Assembly: GCF_963583255.1 (NCBI RefSeq)
Contig: NC_084819.1
Span: 1,619,501 to 1,683,500, forward strand
Source of the DNA: Pyrus communis
Lineage: Eukaryota; Streptophyta; Magnoliopsida; Rosales; Rosaceae
Reading direction: 5' to 3'
DNA: 64,000 nucleotides
Shown: one piece after another, positions 35,534 to 47,613 of the stretch
Layout of the letters: each line of letters begins with the position of its first letter
Position numbering within the stretch: the first letter of the stretch is position 1
Position numbers and translations under genes: made by a program
Notes under the pieces: model-generated
What the model was told of the DNA's origin: nothing
Seen by the model: only the letters and a program-made list of their open reading frames with translations
Database searches by the model: none

Positions 35534-36927
35534 AACCTGAAGAAACTAAAAACAAACAAAAAAATCAAATAATTAATTTCCAGAAAAATTGATGCTTTAC
35601 ATTGAAACAAACACAGAAGCAGAGAAAACCCACCTGACCTTCAATTCGATTACTAATTGGGTGTGGAAGTTGACAGGTATCCGACGAGCGAGAGAGAGGG
35701 CTTTTAATTACTGAACATGACGGCGGCGCGTGAAGAAGTGGGGTTCTGGCCGAGACAGAACGAAGAACGCAGAGAAAAATTTTCGGGAGAAGTGGGGTTC
35801 TGGCCGAGACAGAACGAAGAACGCACAGAAAAATTTTCGGGAGAGAGGGAGGGGAGGCGCGAAGGGATACTGAAGTACGGTAGTGTATAAATTCTTAGGG
35901 TTTAGAGTAATTATGTATCAAATCTTACGGCATTTAGGTCTCATGAATTTTTTTATTTGTTGCCATAATTGATAATCTTTATGAAACCCAATATTTATGA
36001 ATTTAGAGATTAAATTTTAATTATATATAATAAATTCTTGTTAAATAATTAAACGTCTTTCAATTTTAGTTAAACTTCGTTGAGATGATCATTCAATTCT
36101 ATTACGATTCAAATTATGAACCGGCCTTAAACGAAAAAGGATTCTCATCGGATGGACGGTCCTGATCACTATATTCCTAAAATCCTTAGAAAAGTAATCC
36201 CGAGGCCAAACTAATTTATATATTTTATTTATTTTTAATGGAATAATTATGTTTTTTATTTGTTGCCATAATTGATAATCTTTATGAAACCTAATATTTA
36301 TGAAATTAGAGATTAAATTTTAATTATATATAATAAATTCTTGTTAAATAATTAAACGTCTTTCAATTTTAGTTAAATTTTGTTGAGATGATCATTTAAT
36401 TCTATTACGATTCAAATTATGAACCGGCCCTAAACAGAAAAGGATTCTCATCGGATGTACGGTCCTGATCACTATATTCTTAAAATCCTCAGAAAAAAAA
36501 AAATCATGCGATGGAGGCCAAACTAATTTATATATTTTATTTATTTTTAATGGAATAATTATTTTTTTTATTTGTTGCCATAATTGATAATCTTTATGAA
36601 ACCTAATATTTATGAAATTAGAGATTAAATTTTAATTATATATAATAAATTCTCGTTAAATAATTAAACGTCTTTCAATTTTAGTTAAACTTCGTTGAGA
36701 TGATCATTCAATTATATTACAATTCAAATTATGAACTGGCCCTAAACGGAAAAGGATTCTTATCGGATGGACGGTGCTTATCACTATATTCTTAAAATCC
36801 TTAGAAAAAAAAAATTCCTGTGATGGAGGCCAAACTAATTTATATATTTTATTTATTTTTAATGGAATAATTATTTTTTTTATTGCAAGACTGTATCTTA
36901 TAACAAAGTTCGTCAAAAATGGAGATA

Positions 36928-36937
36928 ATTCTGGAAC
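36928..36937 (+). promoter_or_regulatory. Candidate heat-shock element upstream of FKBP62
   Basis: ATTCTGGAAC fits the nTTCnnGAAn core bound by heat-shock factors, about 80 bp upstream of the TATA box. ROF1/FKBP62 is heat-inducible in Arabidopsis. One element alone is weak evidence. Confidence 0.4.
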
Positions 36938-37009
36938 CATCCTGACCATGTCACGTTTCAGAACTCTCTAGACTCTCCTCTCTTTTTCTCTCCCCTCTGC
37001 CTCTCTCTC

Positions 37010-37016
37010 TATAAAT
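37010..37016 (+). promoter_or_regulatory. TATA box of FKBP62, unit 2
   Basis: TATAAAT, about 120 bp upstream of the ATG, after a CT-rich stretch. The corresponding segment is deleted in the unit-1 copy. Confidence 0.55.
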
Positions 37017-37135
37017 TCCATTGGCAAGCTCTCTGTTTCTCCGCAATTCGAAAAAGCCTATGCATTCACTGTTCTGTTTCGCGCTTGCTTTTTCATAACA
37101 TTAAACGCCCATTGCAATCGGGTCAGGAAGTTGCC

Positions 37136-40039
37136 ATGGAAGACGACTTTGATTTCTCAGCTGCCACCAACAGCCTCAACGACCCCGGTGACTTGGACCT
37201 TCCCGACGCCGAGGACGACGCAACTAGCCCAACTCTCAAGGTTGGTGATGAGAAGGAGATCGGGAAGAATGGCCTCAAGAAGAAGCTCCTTAAAGAGGGT
37301 GAAGGCTGGGACACTCCCGGCTCCGGCGACGAAGTTGAAGGTATAATTATATATATAATATACTTATACACACACACGCATACATACATATACATATATG
37401 TGTGTTGTTTGATGGTGAGCGTTGGTACTAATTGGCTGGTGATAATTTTGCAGTGCATTACACTGGGACTCTGCTGGACGGAACGAAATTCGATTCGAGC
37501 CGTGACCGTGGGACCCCTTTCAAGTTCAATCTCGGACAAGGTGATTGATTCATTTCCACTTTATCATTGTTTTCAATTGTGTTTATATATGTAAAGGGCG
37601 ACCATAAGCCAACAAGGCTCTCACTTTGTGAGGGGTGGGGAACATTTATCGCAGCCTTACTCTTGCTTTGAAATGAGGCTGTTTTTATGATTCGAATTCG
37701 TGACCTTTCGGTCCCAATGGAGCAATTCTTGATTCGAGAGGATAACATTTTGTTAAATTTTCCTAGCCGTATTTTGGGTTATGATTCAATTGGTTAATTT
37801 CAGGACAAGTGATTAAGGGATGGGATGAAGGAATCAAAACCATGAAGAAGGGCGAAAATGCGGTTTTCACCATACCGCCTGAGTTGGCTTACGGCGAGTC
37901 TGGATCCCCTCCAACGATTCCTCCGAATGCCACACTTCAGTTCGATGTGGAGTTGCTTTCCTGGACGAGTGTGAAGGATATTCTCAAGGACGGCGGAGTT
38001 ATGAAGAAAATTATCATCGAAGGAGAGAAATGGGAGAATCCGAAAGATCTTGACGAAGTGTTTGGTACGTTGTCTATCCGATGACTAAAAATTGATGAAT
38101 GGCATTGAAACTCATTGGTTTCTTACACAATTTTTTGTTGGCATCTCAGTTAAGTACGAGGCTCGGCTTGAAGATGGGACTCTTGTTTCGAAATCCGATG
38201 GGGTCGAGTTTACTGTCCAGGATGGTTTGTTTCATTGCCTTATCTCATATATTTACTTGTGACGCAAAGAATTGGTTTTTTTGGAATAATCTGAGTGTGA
38301 ATTCTCTTTGATTGCAGGCTATTTCTGCCCCGCCTTGGCAAAAGCTGTGAAAACAATGAAGAAAGGCGAAAAGGTCCTTTTGACTGTAAAGCCACAATGT
38401 GAGTCCTGTGCCCATATGATTACTTGTTGATTGCTTATTTTATTGAGAGTATTCAAATTTATTCACAAGATGCAAACTTAACGGCCATAATTTTGTAGAT
38501 GGATTTGGCGAGGCGGGTAGGCCAGCTACAGGGGATGAAGGCGCAGTGCCGCCAAATGCGACCCTTGAGATAGCACTCGAGTTGGTATCGTGGAAGACGG
38601 TTTCTGATGTTACCAAAGATAAGAAGGTCCTGAAAAAGACATTGAAGGAGGGAGAGGGATATGAGCGCCCGAATGATGGGGCGGTAGTTAAAGGTAATAC
38701 GAGTGATGCATAAAATTTCGTGGGTAATTACATTCTTAATGTTCGTGGATCTTAAGTTCTGTATTTGTTTTGGTCTGGCAGTGAAGCTTGTTGGGAAGTT
38801 GCCTGACGGCACGATCTTCACAGAGAAGGGCCATGATGACGAGCCATTCGAGTTCAAGACGGATGAAGGTAATCATGTCCCTTCGACATTGTTTCTCTGA
38901 AACTATTGAGTTAAAATTCCAAAACAGGAAAACTTGAGATGTATTGATTGTTCGCAGAGCAAGTAATTGAGGGACTCGATAGAGCTGTGAAGAACATGAA
39001 GAAAGGTGAAGTGGCTCTTGTGACCATTCAACCAGAATATGCATTCGGGTCAACCGAATCAGCACAAGATTTGGCTGTTGTTCCTGCAAATTCGACGGTG
39101 CATTATGAGGTGGAGCTGGTCTCCTTTGTCAAGGTAAGTATGATATGTCCCCCTCGACGCAGTCCCCGTTCCCTGTTGTGAATTAAGCTGGACTAACTTA
39201 CTTTACCGGTTGCAGGACAAGGAGTCTTGGGACATGAACACACAAGAAAAAATCGATACCGCTGGGAAGAAGAAGGAAGAAGGGAATGTACTCTTCAAGG
39301 CTGGTAAATACGAACGGGCCTCCAAGAGATACGAAAAGGTATATCCAGCAGTCTTGCCTCTTGCTCCTGTGACACCGATTTTACTTGGACGTTTGTAGCA
39401 ACTCATAAAAACCTCTAATTTTCGGTGACAGGCTGTGAGGTTAATCGAATATGACTCCACTTTCAGCGACGAGGAGAAGCAGCAGGTGAAGGCGCTGAAA
39501 ATAACCTGCAATCTGAATGATGCTGCGTGCAAGCTGAAACTCAAAGACTACAAGCAGGCTGAGAAGCTCTGCACAAAGGTACAAGGCTCGCCGGTTTCCC
39601 AGATCTCCATGCGAGTGCAAGGGTAGTGTAGTTTGTTTCTCTTCTAATGTGTGAGAGCACTGATATGCAGGTTTTGGATTTAGACAGTCGGAATGTGAAG
39701 GCTCTGTACAGAAGGGCGCAAGCGTATATCCAACTTGTCGATTTGGACTTAGCAGAGCTGGATATCAAGAAGGCCCTTGAGATAGACCCCGACAACAGGT
39801 TTGTTGATGAGTTGTGTCGTTTTTGTTCGTTTTGGACGAGCTTTTGTAGCATTTGTGTGTCGATTAACGTGTTTACGGGAGTGTGGTTGTGTGTTTTCAG
39901 GGATGTGAAACTGGAGTACAAGGTATTGAAGCAGAAAGTGAGAGAGTACAACAAGACGGACGCGCAGTTCTACGGCAACATATTTGCGAAAATGAACAAG
40001 CAGGAGCCGGTGCCGATGACCATCGACAGCAAGGCTTGA
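37136..40039 (+). CDS. FKBP62: FKBP62/ROF1-type peptidyl-prolyl isomerase, intact
   Basis: Multidomain immunophilin: cis-trans prolyl isomerase and HSP90 co-chaperone in heat response (known for ROF1). Twelve exons fit GT-AG: 37136-37340, 37454-37540, 37804-38064, 38150-38224, 38318-38398, 38499-38693, 38782-38868, 38958-39133, 39216-39338, 39432-39578, 39671-39798 and 39901-40039. They total 1,704 nt, exactly in frame, 567 residues (Arabidopsis 551). An acidic N-terminus precedes three FK domains: [16 protein letters not shown]...[21 protein letters not shown]...YGFGEAG, and [13 protein letters not shown]...YAFGSTES. The TPR part ([42 protein letters not shown]) and a basic C-terminal LKQKVREY helix (calmodulin-binding in the family) follow. 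This is the only undamaged FKBP62 of the three here. Confidence 0.95.
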
Positions 40040-41695
40040 TAGAGGTTGTCATGTAATTGAAACAAAATTTGAGGTTGTGTGCTTTTTTGAACAACATTAG
40101 TAATGTAAAAAGCTTCGGATTTGTCAAAATGTTTGTGGCTAAATGTGCTTCTGACAGTTGAAAGTGCTTGTGAATAAAAGTGCTTTTGCACAATATAAGC
40201 GTATTTGAAAAGTGTTTGCTTCTATTGTTTTTCAAGGTGTGTTCGACTTTCAAGAAATTTTCTAAAGACGGCAGAAGCACTCGTGAGCCTCAAGTGGTTG
40301 CTACAAAATCAATTCCAAACGCTACCTTACCAAGTAGTACAATATATTATGATGCAGCGTATCATTTTTCAAGCGGTATGCTTGAAAAATTAACGTTATC
40401 GAATTTATGAACATCTCTTTAATTCGTCTCATAAACTAAATTACAAGCGTTCTGTCATACCTATTGTTTTGAAATCATTGTTAATCATCCCATTCGTATT
40501 TTATTAAGTTTTTTATCTAGAACAAATCATATGCTTCACACACAATTTGTGTATAGAGTTATTTCGAACATTTTAATATAGAGAATTTTATTTTATTATC
40601 ATAAATTGGAGGGTTTTTAGCGATCATATTTTGAATCTACATTTTGGAATAGAGAGAAGTGAGCGCAAGTTGATTGGTTTTTATGAATGGCAAACTCTCA
40701 AATTGTATACCAGATCAATCAATCTTTTAGTTTTTATTTTTTATATTTTTTGAGAAAACCTAGAATTTTTATTGTCGAAGACAACTTAGAAAGGGAGTGA
40801 GGTGTTAAAACGATCAAAATAATTTTGAACACGTCATATGTAATTTATTTTAGATGGAAAATTAAACCTAGGTAGGTTGAGAACAAATTAATGATTTTAA
40901 AAAATTAGCATAAATCGCGTAAATTTATTACATATGACATTGAAAAATGTAAGTTCACATGACAATTTGAAAAACTCTCCCCCTTCAAAAATATGAAAAA
41001 CGAACCAAACAGAACATAAATTGGTTTATTTCGGTATTTAAATTGTTGACATTCTTCAAACCAAACCGATCAAATCGATTCATATGGATGAAAACATTTA
41101 CCCTGCTTGTGAAATGTTTGTTTGTTTGTTTTTTTTTTTAAACAAACAATATTATCTACCCTAAGAAAGGGGGACAATGAGCTAGCAATTACGTGGTTCA
41201 AATTCACCTTTGACGAAAAACGAACCTAAAACCTCACTTATAAATAGAGGAAAGCCATTGGACCGTAAACTACTAATACCACTAGACACTACTAAGTTGC
41301 TGCTCGTTAGGTAATTCTGTATCGTTAAAAGTATATACCAATTTCTACTTTTGTGTGTGTTTCAAAATAATCGGCGACTTGAATTTCCATACATTCCATG
41401 AGCTCTTGTTCTGCATTTGAATGCACACAGTTCTACATAGCATGATCCCTACATTTCTAAATGTGAATAAGCAAAACGTGATACATATTGACACCATCAA
41501 CCGACGATGGTGGAAGAAGTTGTGAGGGAATTTGTGAAGGAGAAAGTCAAGCAAATTGGACATTCTTTTTGCTTGTGTTTACGACTAGCTCATGAGTATA
41601 TTGTGACTTTCGCGTTCCCGACGGTTCTTACGAAATCATGAGTGACTGCTCTCCTTGGTCTTTCCATAACCCCTTCCTGCCTCCAGCTGAAAATC
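40040..41695. other. FKBP62-U11 intergenic region, unit 2
   Basis: Tail-to-tail spacer between FKBP62 (+) and U11/U12-35K (-). AT-rich, no gene. About 41107-41315 holds a block absent from the unit-1 and unit-3 copies (AACCTCACTTATAAATAGAGG...CCATTGGACC), which looks like a small transposon insertion. Confidence 0.6.
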
Positions 41696-43909
41696 TTAAT
41701 AGCGATCACGGCTGGTGGACCTCTCACGGTGACGGGACTTGTGCCGCTTGTGAGCACGCTCATCCCTATCCCTCGAGCACCTTTTGTGAGAATGCTCATC
41801 CCTATCCCTAGAGATCCTCCTGTGAGAGCGCTCATCCCTATCCCTAGAGCTCCTGTGAGAGCGTTCTGCTCTGTCAACCGAGCTCCTGTTGTGATAGTGT
41901 TCTTCTGTCTCAGTTGAGCTCCTTACAGAACTGTCCTCTGGGTCAATAGATCTTTTGTAAAACCTTTCTTCCTTCTCCACAGGACTACTTTTGCACATGT
42001 TCGCTTCCCTGTCCATGGACCTTTTATGGGTACTTTCTTCTCTATCCATGGAGCTCCTTTTCCTTCTAGGTGGGGACGGGACCTACAAACACAAACGAGA
42101 AACAAAGACTCTGTGATAGAAGTTCCATGAGGAGAGATCTGATAATGCTCAAAAGCTAAATGATCTAAACTGCTTTGAGCAACCGCTACTAGCTATAGGC
42201 TGCAGAAATCAGGGAGGAAAATACATGGCTAATGGGACCAAAAGAAGAAAAATACCTGATAGGGTGACATGTATCTTCCTTCTGGTGGAGGTGGGATCCC
42301 AAGTCTCTCCAGCTCGTCATATGGGATTGGACGCCTGGTTACCAAGATAAATAAAAGGTGAAGAGTCGGTACATCTAATTCACTGCAAGTTTATGAAATA
42401 TATTACATAATTTAGAAAGTTATGCATACAGGGGAGCTCGAAATGGTTTTTCTCGTCCTCCAAAACGAAGCTGTCCAGATTCCTTCTTACCACAGAAACC
42501 ACCTCCTGGTAAAACAATAAAATCACATGAACTTGACCCCTATAGGCATATGCAAACTGAAGGTAGAAAAATACGAAAAACTGACCTAATCTTCTTGGAA
42601 TCCACCCTGGCATCAACTGCTGTCTGTTGTAATCAACAATAACTTTAGAATCATCAATCAAGGAATGGTGAGCTTCCTGAAAACAAGCAACTAATCTAAG
42701 CTCATCATAGACATGTTACGACTTATGCAGATCATATTTTCACATTGTCCCCAATTTTCTTTTCCTTGGCTTGCCTCGTCTATCCACATTTAAGACATTA
42801 AGCATACCATTATGAAATATAGTATCCAACCACCTACAATTGATATGCACATGTCTTTTCTCACAAAACTAGCAAGCACAGCCAAATCAATTTAATTTTG
42901 TGAGAGAAGGACGTGTCTATGAGAACAAACACCAATACCATCATGCTTGAAGCGAAATCCATCAACAGTACAAGAATGTAAAATTAGAATTCCCCGCCAC
43001 ACAGACATGCAATACATATATGAAAATAAATGAAGAGATTCCATATCGTATAGACTAGAGAGAGTGGCTAAAAAGTTGGAGCACCTTATATGCACGCTGC
43101 ATCTCCCCTTCGCTTTCATATTCAACAAAAGCATATCCGCGCGAAGCACCAGTTACTGGAAAAATTGCACCAATCAAATTACAAAGATGGACTCTCATAG
43201 CATTACAGTGTCAAAATAGAAACATAAAATTCTGCAAGCCAGTATGCAGACTATATTACTATTCAAGAGCATTGTAGTTGTAATGTTGTGAAATTTTGTA
43301 CGGAGCTCGAATTCAAAGCAAAATTAAGAAGCTCACCAATGTGCCTGACCAAGCGCAAGCTTTTGACCCGACCGTACTTGCTCATAGCCTGAAAAACCAA
43401 GTTCAAAATTCGTTTTTAGACCAAGAACTTCCACTTAATTGGGTTTCTACCGATCACAGTTGAACAACTTTCTTCCTATTTCTTTCTTTTCTCAATTTTC
43501 TGGGCAACCAAACAGAAAGTGAGAGAGAGCGAGAGAGATGAACCTTGCGAAGAGTGCGTTCGGTAGTGAGATGAGAAAGGTGACCAACGAAGAGAGTGCA
43601 ATAAGGATCGCCGAGGAGCTTGGGGTCGCCCAGGGGGTCATCTGCAAAAGAAAAAGAGTTACAGGGCCAAAGTATAAATAAGAAGAAGCGAAGGGTAGGG
43701 ATATAAGAGAAAAAAGGAAAAAAAGAGGAGAAGAGAGAGAGTGTGTGGTTACAGAGGCCAGCGGAGGAGCAGAGGAAGGCTCGGTAGACGGCGTTGTCGT
43801 GAGGGAGAGTGTCGGTGCCGTCTATGCTTCCCGCCTGAATCGGATGATACGCCTCCGAGTAGAACACCGCGTTTAAGTTTCCGTTCACGTTTCGTCCGCC
43901 CCCACTCAT
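41696..43909 (-). CDS. SNRNP35: U11/U12 small nuclear ribonucleoprotein 35 kDa protein, intact
   Basis: Component of the U11/U12 di-snRNP of the minor spliceosome; related to U1-70K. Eight exons: 43753-43909, 43544-43641, 43337-43388, 43085-43155, 42586-42676, 42430-42505, 42256-42334 and 41696-42082. They total 1,011 nt in frame, 336 residues. Landmarks: [20 protein letters not shown], an RRM with RNP2 LFVGHL (about 69-74) and RNP1 RGYAFVEY (about 108-115), then [33 protein letters not shown] and PPPEGRYMS. The tail is rich in Arg-Asp and Arg-Glu ([20 protein letters not shown]). It matches the Arabidopsis protein (At2g43370) in order and length. Of three copies in the window, only this one has all splice sites. 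Confidence 0.93.
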
Positions 43910-44338
43910 CGTCGCATAATCTCTCTCTGTCTTCAGAAGCAATGCAAATTCATGGACAGAACAGGTGGGCTTTATAGAGGTATTTTCTGGGCCCATTTTG
44001 TTTCCGGCCCACATTTTTATTTGCAACGCATTGACTCAAACGGGCCAAAAAAATATGATGCTCAGCCCATGTTTTCTCGGTTTTGAACCGAGGGAGCATA
44101 TTGACTGAAAAAAGTATGTGGGTTTTCAAATGATTCTAACAACATTTGGAATCGAATTCATCACAACTGAAACCCTCAATCCGGGTTTGAACTCCTATGA
44201 ATGTATTTCGTTATCGAAAGTACGATGTTGTGTAGTTCCGAGACTGTATAACAAACGGAATTAGTCTGTCATCAATGTAAGGTGGTGGCTCTTATATCAG
44301 CGTCAACAAACTGTTTATGCATCAACGCCAACACCCTC

Positions 44339-45215
44339 TCGCTTCTTCCTCTAGAGCTTGGTCATGTAAAACTCAGGCTCCTTACCTTCCAAGATGTGCC
44401 TGACAGATTAGTTTACGAAACAAAATAAGATGATGCAGAAAACAAATACAATCGAATGTATTAAAACGAGTTATTAACTCAGCCATCAGCTCTGCCCTGC
44501 CACATTCGCATCGACGGGAAGATATATGCAAAGCCAAAAATCACTCACCCCCAAACTGTCCTTCAATCTGGGAGTTTAGCGTGCAAACTTGCTGATGCTT
44601 CTCAAGCTTTCCGGCGACATTACTCTTCTTTGCTTCCTCCGTAGTTCCTTCTCCTACCTGCTTGTACATATAAAGATAGAACTAGTTAGTGTGATGATGA
44701 AATGAAATAGTCATTCACCCCATGATAAAAAAACATAACACAATCCATTGATCATGGTATTGAGCTTAAAAATTCTCATTTCCTCCATTTAAATTTTGTA
44801 TATAAAGCATCGTGAAAGAAACTAGGCAATGGGAAATTCCGGAATTTCAAATGCATTATACAGCACATGAGACGTGGAAACAGCTTCTTGGCTAAGCAAG
44901 GCTGTGTACAATAGACGTTCTTCCCCCAACTCTCGCAAAGCAGGGAGCCTTGTTAACTTGGGATCACCCATTCTTTTTTATAAAGCACATGAGGCAGTGA
45001 TGATTAGAAGATCATGGCAAGTAGAGGAGGGTTAACTAACCACTGAACAAAACATAAATGAGTAATAAAACCCATTTAGATTCATTCAAGTAAAATACAA
45101 CAAATAAAATACAGTGCATGATTCATCGTGGCAGCCAGGGCATCTCACCTGTGCACTCTCCATCATTCCATACCAAGCCTCCAAACTCGGGAATTGTTTG
45201 CCAAGACCTCGTACT
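44339..45215 (-). pseudogene. Ribosomal protein eS8 pseudogene, unit 2
   Basis: Same decayed pieces as 21600-22470 (ILEGKEPEFYMTKL then stop near 44340-44400; [16 protein letters not shown] near 44545-44660; the unplaced stretch near 45150-45210). The [10 protein letters not shown] exon present in unit 1 is missing: at 45216 the homology ends and unrelated DNA begins. Confidence 0.78.
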
Positions 45216-46409
45216 GAATGGGATTTTATAAGATGACTATTGATTAGCTCTGGTGAAAATCAGGGTCCGATGCTCAACTTTAACATGACTTGAATGGAGA
45301 AACCATGGCATTGTAAGTTGAAATTGTACGGCGAACATTACTAACTGTTCTGCGAAGGATAAAAGGAAACCATTTGTATTCCTCTGGGCACACATCTGAA
45401 ATAAGCCAGGAAGTTAATGTCCCCTGGACTAGCTATAGAGAGTGCTGGCAACTCCTGTTTGAGTAGAGAGCTCGCATTGTATTTATGTTTTCACTGCCAC
45501 GATCATCTGGAGTTGAAACTTCAGCTGCTGACATCTTGTAGAGGCTTTCGTGTGTTGTCAAGAAAATAAGCTGTCATCAAGACAGATTTATTGCTGTTTT
45601 ACTGTTCGAGGTGTGGTTAGCCTTGAGGAAAGCAGCGATGACACACACACGAGGGCATGATACTGAGGTACCAGACAATATATTGAACTTCACTCAACGG
45701 TGGTCTGTTGGAAAACTTGATGCACCTAACTCTCCAGTCCAAGGAAAAATGTTCATCCCTGGTGCCCGCCACATCAGGCTTGAGAAATTCAGGGCTTGGA
45801 AATTGGGTCCTCTGAATGAAAATGCCTCAACAGGAGATGGCCAAACCCAACCCTCCTCCCAAGAAATGCTGGAGTTGCAATTGCTCTAGAGTTTTTTAAA
45901 GCATAAAGTGAAACCCCAACGGTTCGGCCACTTCCCATGGTGCGAGTACCAACTGTGGGTATCCAAGTGAGCAATTCGTAAGCTACTAGAGCCATGTCTT
46001 CCATTCCTAACCAAGCAGGACTACAACAACCCATCTCCATAGCCCCATAAGCAGCTACAGCCAAACTTTCCCAGAAATAGACAATCCAGCCCCAAAGGTA
46101 TCAACAACACATTAACTCCATCAACCACAACTCCATCAACAGGTTGATAGAAAATCAGATCTGAAGCAACAACCAACTGACCAAACTTAGTTGCAGTCAC
46201 ATATTTGGTGGAGCACTGATTGCTCTCCTTCATAACTTCTGAATACTTGGAAACTTCCCAATATTTGAGCAGCAAATAAAATCAAAGATTACAAAGATTT
46301 CCTACCAGTAATGCTTGGAAAAATCCAAACTTCTTTGAAATTCAAGAAACCAAGGTTTATCAGAGCTGTGACAGATCCAGAAACAACTTTGTTAAATGTT
46401 CCACCTAAA
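45216..46409. other. Unassigned DNA between array unit 2 and LRR fragment
   Basis: Not duplicated elsewhere in the window. A 92-codon frame on the plus strand (45611-45889) and 84- and 91-codon frames on the minus strand (to 46275) overlap each other. The minus frames (CSTKYVTATKFGQLVVASDL, then GMEDMALVAYELLTWIPT in another phase) look like one decayed protein with frameshifts, but I do not recognise the family. Confidence 0.35.
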
Positions 46410-47611
46410 TCAAGCATTCCATAATCGTTGAATATACTCTAAAATACTTGGAAGCACCTCAAGCTTTGGACAACCAGAAAGAGTGCCATATTTGAGGGAC
46501 TTGAGTTGACATATGCTGCTTGGAAGACTCTTAAGTTCTCTGCAGTCCTTAAGATTCAAAGAAACAAGACCCTTAAGATTTTCAATTGATGACGCCAGTT
46601 CTCTTATTGCAGTCCTATCTAAAGAACGGTACGTAAGCACCTTCGTAGCTTCTGATATCTCTGGAAACTTCTCAAAATTTGAACAGCCAGAAAGAGTAAC
46701 ATCTCTGAGGGACTTGAGTTGAAATATGCTGCTTGGAAGAACTTTAAGCCCTCGGCAACCTCTGAGATTCAAAGTACTCAGCCCAGTAAGATGTTTTATC
46801 GACGAAGGCAATTCTTCAATTGCAGTCTCATCCAAACGAAGACTCGATAACCCCTTCACAACCATTGAAATCTCTGGAAACTTATGAAATTTTGAGCAAC
46901 GAGAAAGATTGACATCTCTAAGGCACTTGAGTTCCCAGATGCTGCATGGAAGACTTTTAAGGCCTCGGCAACCTTCTAGGTTCAAAGATTCGACCCCGGA
47001 AAGATTTATAATTGATGAGAGAAGTTCTTTAAGTGCTGTCTTATCTAAATAAAGGTAAGTGAACCCTTCTGTAACTTTTGAAATCTCAGGAAACTTCTCA
47101 AAACTTGAGCAGCCAGAAAGAGAAACATCTCTAAGAGACTTGAGTTGGCAGATGCTGCTTGGAAGGCCTTGAAGGCCAAGACAACCATTTATCTTCAAAG
47201 TATCCAGCCCGGTAAGATTTTCAATTGACGAGGGTAGTTCCATAATTGCGGTCCCATCTAAATAAAGGCACCAGAGCTCTTCCATAACTGCTAAAATCTC
47301 TGGAAACTTCTCAAGATTTGAGCAGCCAGAAAGGGTAAAATATCTCAGGGACTTAAGTTGACAGATACTGCATGGCAGTATTTTAAGCTTCGAGCATCCT
47401 TTTAGGCTCAAAGTTTCGAGCCCCGGAAGATGTTTTATCGACGTTGGCAATTCTTCAATTGCAGTCTCATCCATATAAAGCTCTGAAAGCTACTTCATAG
47501 CTACTGAAATTTCTGGAAACTTCTCAAGATTTTTGCAGCGAGAGAGTAACACATCTAAGGGACTTGAGTTGGGAGACGCTACTTGGAAGACTTTTAAGTT
47601 GTAGGCAGCCT
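46410..47611 (-). pseudogene. TIR-NBS-LRR fragment, LRR part only
   Basis: A 354-codon frame of plant TNL leucine-rich repeats built from the same about 71-residue module as the gene at 53420-56248 ([52 protein letters not shown]). About five modules are seen. Upstream the frame is broken by a stop (TAG near 47492) and a one-base loss near 47543. There is no TIR or NB-ARC. At about 47612 it abuts FKBP62 intron 3, so it is a detached piece moved by recombination. Confidence 0.88.
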
Positions 47612-47613
47612 TA

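Larger units (their letters stand above)
35534..37135. repeat. Shared PurL/FKBP62 intergenic region, unit 2
   Basis: PurL leader on the left with a 54-bp tandem duplication at about 35735-35842 (GAAGTGGGGTTCTGGCCGAG...). Then come about three copies of the about 307-bp AT-rich repeat; TTGTTGCCATAATTGATAAT occurs near 35956, 36261 and 36573. The FKBP62 promoter follows, with a heat-shock-like element and TATA box. It is about 0.8 kb longer than in unit 1. Confidence 0.78.

Noticed and set aside
45611..45889. 92-codon plus-strand frame as a gene
   Set aside because: Overlaps a minus-strand decayed frame, has no recognisable domain and is not duplicated elsewhere in the window.
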